From an uncultured Clostridia bacterium (GTDB lineage Bacteria > Bacillota > Clostridia > Oscillospirales > Ruminococcaceae), in contig CANCXY010000020.1 of NCBI GenBank assembly GCA_947381875.1, forward strand, positions 1-21,237: 21,237 bases of DNA, given 5' to 3'. Below the pieces are notes generated by a model. It had not been told where the DNA came from. It saw only the letters and a program-made list of their open reading frames with translations, and did no database searches. This document shows positions 15,043 to 21,237 of this stretch, piece by piece (positions within the stretch are counted from its first letter, which is position 1; the number at the start of each line of letters is the position of its first letter). Made by a program: the position numbers and the translations under genes.

Positions 15043-15711
15043 ATGAACGCAAAAATGAACGCGGACAACCCGTTTTTCCGCTTTATGTCCCTGTTGGGAG
15101 ACCTGCTTCTGTTGAGCCTCGTGTGGCTGATATGCTCCCTGCCCATTGTCACGGCGGGGGCCTCCACGCTTGCCCTGTTCGCGGTGGCGCACAAGCTGGC
15201 GCGGAAGGATAAGACCTGCCGTATCCTGCGCGATTTTTTCCGCGCGTTCCGGCGGGACCTGAAACAGGCCACAACGCTCTGGCTCCCCCTGCTTCTGGTC
15301 GCCGCGCTGCTGATTTTTGACTTTTTCTATGCGCGCGATATGGCCCAGCCGTGGAATGGGCTGCTGACGGCGGGGTCGGTGGCGGGGCTGCTGGTATGGA
15401 TCGCGGCCTTGGGGTGGGGCTTTGCGCTGCTGTCGCGCTTCGTCTACGCGCGCGGACGTGACGCCATCAAAAACGGGCTTGCCCTGACAGTACGCCACCC
15501 GCTCGCTACCGTGGTGATGTTCCTGCTGGCGCTTTGGCCCGCCGTAGTATTTGCGCTTTCGCCCGAAGTTTTCCTCTATCTGCTCCCCTTCCTCCTCCTG
15601 TTCGGACCCGGTGCCAGCGCGCTCGCCCTCGCCCATGCCGTCCGCCCCACCATCGCGGCATTGGAAGCCGAACGCGGCTTTGTGGAACCCACCAACACCC
15701 CGGATCCATAA
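15043..15711 (+). CDS. DUF624 (YesL-like) integral membrane protein
   Basis: Membrane protein of 222 aa whose family is frequently encoded beside oligosaccharide ABC transporters and glycosidases; its function is not established. It starts with the DUF624 pattern: NPFFRFMSLLGDLLLLSLVWLICSLPIVTAGAST, then RILRDFFRAFRRDLKQAT after a loop. Hydrophobic segments lie at about 14-48, 78-96, 104-130, 148-168 and 170-192. The ATG at 15043 lies 7 bases after AGGGG; a second in-frame ATG at 15055 is possible. It is probably co-transcribed with the GH36 gene, since no promoter is seen in the gap between them. Confidence 0.88.
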   Translation: MNAKMNADNPFFRFMSLLGDLLLLSLVWLICSLPIVTAGASTLALFAVAHKLARKDKTCRILRDFFRAFRRDLKQATTLWLPLLLVAALLIFDFFYARDMAQPWNGLLTAGSVAGLLVWIAALGWGFALLSRFVYARGRDAIKNGLALTVRHPLATVVMFLLALWPAVVFALSPEVFLYLLPFLLLFGPGASALALAHAVRPTIAALEAERGFVEPTNTPDP

Positions 15712-15716
15712 ATTTT

Positions 15717-15734
15717 CCGTGTATTTCCCCGCCC
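15717..15734 (+). repeat. Partial family B element, copy B4
   Basis: CCGTGTATTTCCCCGCCC matches the left inner arm of B1 and B3. The matching right half is absent, and a family A element begins 27 bases later, so this looks like a remnant interrupted or truncated there. Confidence 0.55.
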
Positions 15735-15761
15735 GCGTACAGCGGTGCAGGTGATGGGTTT

Positions 15762-15810
15762 CCAAAGGGGGCTTGCCCCCTTTGGCGGAGTCCAGAGGCA
15801 GAGCCTCTGG
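15762..15810 (+). repeat. Family A palindromic repeat, copy A4
   Basis: Two hairpins, 15762-15785 and 15792-15810, identical over 49 bases to 18-66 at the left of the window and in the same orientation. It ends 39 bases before the GH36 start codon. Confidence 0.88.
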
Positions 15811-15849
15811 GGCACACAGCAGAAATTTCTATTTTATGAGGTTCACGTT

Positions 15850-18015
15850 ATGATCGTCTTTAACGAAGCAGAAAAAATATTCACCCTGTTCACACCGCAT
15901 ACCTGCTACCAGATGAAAGTGGACGCGCAGGACCGCCTGCTCCATACCTGGTACGGACGGCGGCCGGAAAACGCGGCGGACTGCCCCGACTTTTCCGAAA
16001 CCCGCGTGACGCACCTGGACCCCGGCTGCTGGCCCGATTTGCTCCCGCTGGAATACAGCGCGCCGGGCGTGGGGGACAACCGCGTGCCCGCCGTCGTGCC
16101 TGAATACGCCGACGGCACCGAGGCGGCGGAGCTGCTTTACGCGGGCTATTCCATCCAGAAAGGCAAGTACGCGCTTCCCGGTTTGCCCGCTTTCCGGGCG
16201 TCAGATGAGGCTGAGAGCTTGTGTATCACATTGCGCGACGCGGCGGGGCTGGAGACGGCGCTCTGGTACGCTGTGTATGCGGACTGCGACGTTATCACGC
16301 GCGCCGCTGTGTTTACGAACCGGGGCGGCGCGCCGCTGACATTGCGCAAGGCGGGCAGCTTTTGTCTGGATATGCCGGGCTGGCCGCTCGACCTCCTCAC
16401 GCTGGACGGCGCGTGGGCGGGCGAACGGACGGTCCACCGCGCGCCGCTGCGTCCGGGGGAACAGACAATCGGCAGCGTGAAGGGCGTGCCGGGGCATGGG
16501 CACAGCCCCTCGGCGGTCCTCTGTACGCCGGACGCCACCGAAACGGGCGGCGAGTGCTGGGGTGTGACGCTTGTATATAGCGGCAGTTTCGCGCTCACGG
16601 CGGAGCAGTGCGAAGCGGGTACGCGCATTGTGGGAGGCGTTCATCCGTACCACTTCGCGTGGACGCTCGCGCCGGGGGAAACATTTGCCACGCCGGAGGC
16701 GGCGTTTGTGTACAGCGATACGGGGTTGGGCGAGATGAGCCGCCGGTTCCATCGCGCTATCCGCGCGCACCTGCTGCCGCCCCGATGGACGAGGCGCGAC
16801 CGCAAACGCCCGGTGCTGATCAATAGCTGGGAGGCGTTTTATTTCGATTTCGACGAGGAACGTCTGATGGAGCTGGCGCGCGCCGCACGCAGGGCGGGCA
16901 TCGACCTGTTTGTGCTGGATGACGGCTGGTTTGTGGGGCGCAAGGCGGAGACGACAAGCCTGGGCGACTGGCGCGCCGACCCCGAAAAACTGCCGGACGG
17001 CCTGCCGGGGCTGTGCCGCCGGATGAATGAAATCGGGATGGAATTGGGGATCTGGGTGGAGCCGGAGGCCATCAGCCCGGACAGCGATTTGTTCCGCGCG
17101 CACCCGGACTGGGCGCTTGTAATTCCGGGCCGCAGACCGTTTGAGATACGCAACCAGTATACGCTTGATTTCTCCCGCCCGGAGGTCGTGGACGGCATCT
17201 GGCAGCAGCTCGACGCCATGCTCTCCTCCTGCCCCATCCGCTACCTGAAATGGGATATGAACCGGGGGCTTGCGACGGTGTACAGCGCCGCACTGCCCGC
17301 CGCACGGCAGGGGGAGGTTTACCACCGCTATGTGCTGGGCGTGTATGAATTGCAGCGGCGGCTGACAGAGGCGTATCCCGATCTGCTTGTGGAGAACTGC
17401 GCGGGCGGCGGCGCGCGCTTTGACTGCGGTATGCTTTACTATACGCCGCAAATCTGGACAAGCGACAATACGGACGCGCGCGCCCGACTTTCCATCCAAT
17501 ACGGCACAAGTATGATCTACCCCTGCGAGACAATGGGCGCGCATTTTTCCAGCATACCAAACCATTGCACGGGGCATCTTTCCTCGATGGACGCGCGAAT
17601 GGCGCTGGCGCTCTCCGGCACCTTCGGCTTTGAGCTGGATCTGACGAAATATTCGGAGGAGGAATTGGCGCAGCTCACGCCGTTTATCGACTGGTTCCAC
17701 GCGCATAACGCGCTTTTGCGAAGCGGCGAGCTGTACCGTTTGACGCCCCCTACGGCGGATAACTTAGGCGCGGCATGGTGCTTCGCCGCACCTGACGCGG
17801 GGGAAGCGGCAGTGTTCTGCGTAGGGTCGGCGCTGGCCGGGCGCGGCGAACGGTGCCCCAGGCTTGCTTTGCGGGGGCTGGATGAGAACGCGGTGTATGA
17901 GGATGAGGAGGGCAGGCGCTATACGGGATTCGCTCTGCAAACGTTCGGGCTGCCTTTGCCTGGGACAATGGGGCAGACGCCCGCGGCAAAGTGGTATCTG
18001 CGGCGGGTGGAGTAA
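15850..18015 (+). CDS. GH36 alpha-galactosidase
   Basis: Predicted cytoplasmic enzyme of 721 aa that releases alpha-galactose from raffinose-family or galactomannan-type oligosaccharides. An N-terminal beta-sandwich domain (to about 310) precedes the barrel, which has INSWEAFYFDFDE and FVLDDGWF. The nucleophile is Asp469 in KWDMNR. The acid/base is Asp539 in WTSDNTDA, after the conserved NCAGGGARFD block. Spacing and length match family enzymes. The ATG at 15850 has GAGG (15838-15841) 8 bases upstream; the open frame upstream runs into repeat A4 and has no better start. There is no signal peptide. It is probably the second gene of the DUF624 transcript. Its pairing with GH42 suggests the locus handles both alpha- and beta-galactosides. 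Confidence 0.95.
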   Translation: MIVFNEAEKIFTLFTPHTCYQMKVDAQDRLLHTWYGRRPENAADCPDFSETRVTHLDPGCWPDLLPLEYSAPGVGDNRVPAVVPEYADGTEAAELLYAGYSIQKGKYALPGLPAFRASDEAESLCITLRDAAGLETALWYAVYADCDVITRAAVFTNRGGAPLTLRKAGSFCLDMPGWPLDLLTLDGAWAGERTVHRAPLRPGEQTIGSVKGVPGHGHSPSAVLCTPDATETGGECWGVTLVYSGSFALTAEQCEAGTRIVGGVHPYHFAWTLAPGETFATPEAAFVYSDTGLGEMSRRFHRAIRAHLLPPRWTRRDRKRPVLINSWEAFYFDFDEERLMELARAARRAGIDLFVLDDGWFVGRKAETTSLGDWRADPEKLPDGLPGLCRRMNEIGMELGIWVEPEAISPDSDLFRAHPDWALVIPGRRPFEIRNQYTLDFSRPEVVDGIWQQLDAMLSSCPIRYLKWDMNRGLATVYSAALPAARQGEVYHRYVLGVYELQRRLTEAYPDLLVENCAGGGARFDCGMLYYTPQIWTSDNTDARARLSIQYGTSMIYPCETMGAHFSSIPNHCTGHLSSMDARMALALSGTFGFELDLTKYSEEELAQLTPFIDWFHAHNALLRSGELYRLTPPTADNLGAAWCFAAPDAGEAAVFCVGSALAGRGERCPRLALRGLDENAVYEDEEGRRYTGFALQTFGLPLPGTMGQTPAAKWYLRRVE

Positions 18016-18030
18016 CTGTATAAAAATACA

Positions 18031-18065
18031 ACAGGCGCGACGGGAATTTTTCCCGCCGCGCCTGT
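18031..18065. terminator. Terminator between the convergent GH36 and GNAT genes
   Basis: ACAGGCGCG (18031-18039) plus CGGGA (18041-18045) pair with TCCCG (18051-18055) and CGCGCCTGT (18057-18065), with one internal mismatch. On the minus strand it is followed by TTGTATTTTTA, a good U-tract; on the plus strand only by GCTTTG. It probably serves both genes, better in the minus direction. Confidence 0.8.
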
Positions 18066-18091
18066 GCTTTGTGATGGAAAAGCCGTTAAAA

Positions 18092-18682
18092 TCAAATATC
18101 TGTTTCTATAAAATGTACCGTAGAATTCTCCCAATATTTTTGGAAAATGCTCTTATCCCTTTCATCAAAGTTCAACTGATACATTCTAAAGGTCACTAAA
18201 ATATCTTTGGGCTGCCATTGTTCCTCATAAGAATATTGATACCGCATGCCTACCTGTTTCATAACATTGCCGCTGCGGGGATTGTTTACGTCATGGGTTG
18301 CGGTAATATAAGCAATAACCCCATCCTTTTTTACCTGTTCTATAACGGCTTTCGCTGCTTCTGCGGTAATCCCCCGGTGCCAAAACGCTTTACGCAGGCC
18401 ATAGCCGAAATCATGGCCTTCGTCCATATCGACCTTGATATAACCGATTGGATCGTTATCCTCTTTCAGGCAAATTGCATACGCGTAAGCCTGCGGCTTT
18501 TTATACTCTGCCACATATCTCGTTTCAAAAAACAATCGCGCTTCCCCCACGCTTTTCACAGGGAACCACGGTAAAAAAGTATTGGCATCCTTGTCCGCCA
18601 GTATCAAATATAGTGCTTCTATATCCTTTTCTGTAAATTTTCGCAATATAAGCCTTTCCGTTTGCAGCGTTGGCGTATTCAT
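18092..18682 (-). CDS. GNAT-family N-acetyltransferase (RimJ/RimL type)
   Basis: Acetyl-CoA-dependent acetyltransferase of 196 aa. The N-terminus LQTERLILRKFTEKDIEALY is typical of RimJ/RimL-like enzymes. The acetyl-CoA binding region is YGLRKAFWHRGITAEAAKAVIEQV (about 94-117), followed by TATHDVNNPRSGNVMKQVGM. I chose ATG 18682 because AAGGAG lies about 6 bases upstream; a start 21 bases further up (18703) has no ribosome site and falls in the liv terminator. Its base composition is visibly AT-richer than the flanking genes, which may indicate transfer. The substrate, whether a protein N-terminus or a small molecule such as an antibiotic, cannot be told. Confidence 0.9.
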   Translation of the reverse strand: MNTPTLQTERLILRKFTEKDIEALYLILADKDANTFLPWFPVKSVGEARLFFETRYVAEYKKPQAYAYAICLKEDNDPIGYIKVDMDEGHDFGYGLRKAFWHRGITAEAAKAVIEQVKKDGVIAYITATHDVNNPRSGNVMKQVGMRYQYSYEEQWQPKDILVTFRMYQLNFDERDKSIFQKYWENSTVHFIETDI

Positions 18683-18701
18683 ATATTTCTCCTTATATTC
18701 C

Positions 18702-18738
18702 AAAAACGCCCGGAAAAAGGAAACATCCTTCTCCGGGC
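18702..18738 (-). terminator. Rho-independent terminator of the liv operon
   Basis: Read on the minus strand, GCCCGGA plus GAAGGA pairs with TTCCTT and TCCGGGC (stem 18708-18738), followed by GTTTTTGG. It lies directly upstream of the GNAT gene. Confidence 0.88.
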
Positions 18739-18750
18739 ATTCTATCCTTT

Positions 18751-19467
18751 TTATCCCCCCAGATACGCCTTGCGCACCTGGTCGTTATCGGCAAGCTCCT
18801 TCGCGTCGCCGGACATTACGATTTTCCCCGTCTCCAGCACATACGCGCGGTTCGCGATTTCCAGTGCCATCTTCGCGTTCTGCTCCACCAGCAGCACCGT
18901 CACGCCCGACTCATTCACGTCATGGATGATGCGGAAAATCTCTTTCACTAAAAGCGGGGAAAGCCCCATCGACGGCTCATCTAACAGCATCATCTTTGGC
19001 TTGCACATCAGCGCTCGGCCGATTGCCAGCATCTGCTGTTCACCGCCGGAGAGCGTGCCTGCAATCTGCTTACGGCGCTCTTTCAGGCGCGGCAGGCGCT
19101 CAAACACCATCTCATAATCCTTCACAATGGCCTCCGCGCCGTCCTTGCGGGTGTACGCGCCAAGCTCCAAATTCTGCTGTACCGTCAGGTGCGAAAACAC
19201 GCGCCGCCCCTCCGGCACCTGCGTGAGGCCGAGGGAAATGATCTTATGCGCGTCCATATGACTGATGGCCTTGTCACAGAAGGTGATCTCGCCCTGCTTC
19301 GGCTTGAGCAGACGGGAAATGGCGTGGAGCGTCGTGGTCTTGCCCGCGCCGTTCGCGCCAATCAGCGTGACGATTTCGCCCTCGTTCACCTCAAAGGAAA
19401 TGCCCTTGATGGCGTTGATCGCGCCGTAGTTGACTACAAGGTCCTTCACTGAAAGCATCACGCCCAT
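18751..19467 (-). CDS. livF: Branched-chain amino-acid ABC transporter ATPase LivF
   Basis: Cytoplasmic ATPase subunit of 238 aa that powers branched-chain amino-acid (or related) uptake with LivG. Walker A is GANGAGKT (37-44), the signature is LSGGEQQ (139-145) and Walker B is MMLLDEPS (159-166). QVPEGRRVFSHLTVQQNL is characteristic of LivF. The start ATG shares one base with the livG stop (TAATG), and GGAGG lies 9 bases upstream. It is the last gene of the operon. Urea or amide transporters of the UrtE type are related, but the VPEGRRVF context favours LivF. Confidence 0.93.
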   Translation of the reverse strand: MGVMLSVKDLVVNYGAINAIKGISFEVNEGEIVTLIGANGAGKTTTLHAISRLLKPKQGEITFCDKAISHMDAHKIISLGLTQVPEGRRVFSHLTVQQNLELGAYTRKDGAEAIVKDYEMVFERLPRLKERRKQIAGTLSGGEQQMLAIGRALMCKPKMMLLDEPSMGLSPLLVKEIFRIIHDVNESGVTVLLVEQNAKMALEIANRAYVLETGKIVMSGDAKELADNDQVRKAYLGG

Positions 19468-20231
19468 TACGCCTCACCTCCCAGATACGCCGCAATCACG
19501 CGGGGATCCTTGCGTACTTTCTCAGGGTCGCCCTGGGCGATGATGCGCCCGTAGTCCAATACAACAAGCTGTTCGCACAAGCCCATTACAAAGCTCATAT
19601 CGTGTTCGATCAGCAGGATCGCGATGCCGAATTTGTCACGCACAAAGCGCACCGTTTCCATCAGCTCCGCCGTCTCGTGCGGGTTCATGCCCGCCGCCGG
19701 TTCGTCCAGCAGCAGCAACTTTGGGTTTGTGGCGAGCGCACGGGCGATCTCCAATTTCCTCTGCTTGCCGTAGGGCAGGCTGCTGGCCAACTGCGCGGCC
19801 TCGCCGTCCAACTCAAAAATTTTCAGCAGGTCTATGGCTTTCTGGTCCATCTCGCGCTCTTTCGCGAAATACGCGGGCAGGCGCAGGATGGCCGTGGCTG
19901 TGCCGTACCGCACCTGGTTGTGCAGGCCGACCTTGACATTGTCCAGCACCGTCATATCTTTGAACAGACGGATGTTCTGGAACGTGCGGGCGATGCCCTC
20001 GCGGTTGATGGTCGCGGGCTTCTGCCCCACAATGTTCCTGCCGTCCAGCAGGATATCCCCCTCTGTTGGCTGATAAACGCCCGTCAGCAGGTTAAAGATG
20101 GTGGTTTTGCCCGCACCATTCGGGCCAATCAGGCCGTAAAGCTGGCCCTTCTCAATGGAAATTTCAAACTTTTCCACCGCCTGCAAACCGCCGAACGCAA
20201 TACCGAGGTTGTGTACTTCCAGCAATCCCAT
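19467..20231 (-). CDS. livG: Branched-chain amino-acid ABC transporter ATPase LivG
   Basis: Second ATPase subunit, 254 aa. Walker A is GPNGAGKT (36-43), the LivG-type signature is LPYGKQRKLEIARAL (about 152-166) and Walker B is LLLLDEP (172-178). AAGMNPHE and the C-terminal GDPEKVRKDPRVIAAYLGG are typical of LivG. An AAGGAGG sequence overlaps the end of livM, whose stop lies 3 bases before this ATG. The overlap with livF indicates a coupled operon livM-livG-livF. Confidence 0.95.
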   Translation of the reverse strand: MGLLEVHNLGIAFGGLQAVEKFEISIEKGQLYGLIGPNGAGKTTIFNLLTGVYQPTEGDILLDGRNIVGQKPATINREGIARTFQNIRLFKDMTVLDNVKVGLHNQVRYGTATAILRLPAYFAKEREMDQKAIDLLKIFELDGEAAQLASSLPYGKQRKLEIARALATNPKLLLLDEPAAGMNPHETAELMETVRFVRDKFGIAILLIEHDMSFVMGLCEQLVVLDYGRIIAQGDPEKVRKDPRVIAAYLGGEA

Positions 20232-20234
20232 CCG

Positions 20235-21189
20235 TCACGCCTCCTTCCCGCCCGCTGTGCCCTGTTTGCGGGGCGCAAACTTTGCCACTATCTTCTGCCG
20301 CCATATAACGAGTTTGGGGCTTTGCCCAAAGAGCATCATGACAATGAGGATGACCGCGTAGACCAGCATACGGTAATCACTGAAGCCGCCGCGCAGCAGT
20401 TCCGGCAAAATGGTGAGCGCAATGGCCGCAATGACAGAGCCGCGGATATTGCCCATGCCGCCCACAACGATAAACACAAGGATCAAAATAGAGGTGTTAT
20501 AGTCGAATTTCTTTGCGACGAGCGTGGAGAAGTTGTGCGCGTAGAACGACCCTGCCAGCCCCGCGAGCGCCGCCGAGACGGTAAAGGCGATGAGCTTATA
20601 TTTTGTGACGTTGACGCCCACCGATTCCGCCGCGATGCGGTTGTCACGGATGGACATGACCGCGCGGCCCGTGCGCGAGTGGACGAGGTTCAGCACAACA
20701 AAGAGGGTAAGCAAAATCAGCGCGACGCCCAGCGTAAAGGTCGCCATGCGCGGCATGCCCGTGATGCCCTGCGCGCCGTTGATAATCGTTTCTCCCGTTT
20801 CATCCAGGCCGAGCGACAGCGTGTCCTTCATGGAGAAATGGAACCCCGAAGCGTCGCGGCCAATGTACAGGGAATTGACAATGTTCTTGATGATTTCCCC
20901 GAACGCCAGCGTCACAATGGCGAGGTAGTCGCCCTCCAGGCGCAGCACAGGGATACCGATGATAAAGCCGAACAGCGCGGCGGCGGCCGTGCCCACGGCA
21001 AGCGCCAGCAGCATGCACACCCATTCGGGCGCTGCCCCCTCCATGCACACGGAGACGAACGCGCCCATAAACGCGCCCACGCTCATGAATCCTGCGTGCC
21101 CAAGGCTCAATTCGCCCAGGATGCCGACAGTCAGGTTCAGCGAAACGGCCATGATGACATAGGAGCAGATGGGCACGAGCAGGCCGCTC
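20235..21189 (-). CDS. livM: Branched-chain amino-acid ABC transporter permease LivM, 5' truncated
   Basis: Inner-membrane permease of the liv importer. It has the LivM hallmark NLTVGILGELSLGHAGFMSVGAF near the visible N-terminus and multiple membrane helices. The ABC docking region contains AESVGVNVTKYKLIAFTVSAALAGLAG, followed by LVFIVVGGMGNIRGSV. The GTG at 21176 could be called as a start but is probably internal. The frame continues upstream through SGLL to the end of genomic sequence at 21189, and LivM proteins normally have a further N-terminal helix. The missing part lies beyond the contig end; livH and the binding protein are probably there too. Confidence 0.9.
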
Positions 21190-21237
21190 AGATCGGAAGA
21201 GCGTCGTGTAGGGAAAGAGTGTTGCGAGACGTGGGGG
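21190..21237 (+). other. Illumina adapter read-through, not genomic
   Basis: From 21190 the sequence begins AGATCGGAAGAGC and continues through 21222 as the 33-base Illumina TruSeq universal adapter known from memory. The next 8 bases (21223-21230) sit where an i5 index would be. The closing GTG plus G-run fits the following adapter bases and then dark-cycle G calls on two-colour instruments. Confidence 0.95.

Noticed and set aside
16201..17706. Minus-strand open frame of about 500 codons opposite GH36
   Set aside because: The GH36 catalytic motifs on the plus strand are unambiguous, and the antisense product resembles no family.

Overview
The window looks like part of a GC-rich genome from a gut-type clostridium, most plausibly the Oscillospiraceae/Ruminococcaceae. 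The grounds are the GC-rich coding with clean Shine-Dalgarno sites, clostridial-type lipoprotein and permease sequences, and short dispersed palindromes of the kind common in that group. The organism is inferred from gene content only. The last ~48 bases are not genomic: they read as an Illumina adapter, so the right edge is a true contig end.

Left part (1-5335): a palindromic repeat cluster leads into a GH42 beta-galactosidase. A small DUF1284 protein with its own consensus promoter follows. Next comes a GH3 beta-glucosidase-type enzyme, preceded by a strong promoter, an intrinsic terminator and a second kind of palindromic element.

Middle (5336-9847): three tightly packed genes for a MoxR-type AAA+ ATPase, a DUF58 protein and a membrane transglutaminase-like protein. 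This is a recurring bacterial operon with no obvious link to sugar use. Its last gene carries the promoter of the next gene in its 3' end.

Sugar-uptake core (9891-18015): a LacI-family regulator, a lipoprotein solute-binding protein, two ABC sugar permeases, a DUF624 (YesL-like) membrane protein and a GH36 alpha-galactosidase. No transport ATPase is present. The glycosidases lack signal peptides, so the likely scheme is: the lipoprotein captures a galactose-containing oligosaccharide, the two permeases import it with an ATPase encoded elsewhere, and GH36, GH42 and GH3 split it in the cytoplasm under LacI control. As read here the transporter is damaged or misassembled. The binding-protein gene is frameshifted in a run of six G, and the first permease seems to lack about 20 residues covering a membrane helix.

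Right part (18016-21189, minus strand): a comparatively AT-rich GNAT acetyltransferase and the 3' part of a branched-chain amino-acid transporter operon (livM partial, livG, livF), ended by a clear terminator.

The least explained structure is a set of two palindromic repeat families, eight copies in all, lying in most of the gene junctions. I found no CRISPR array, tRNA, rRNA, phage or intact mobile element.
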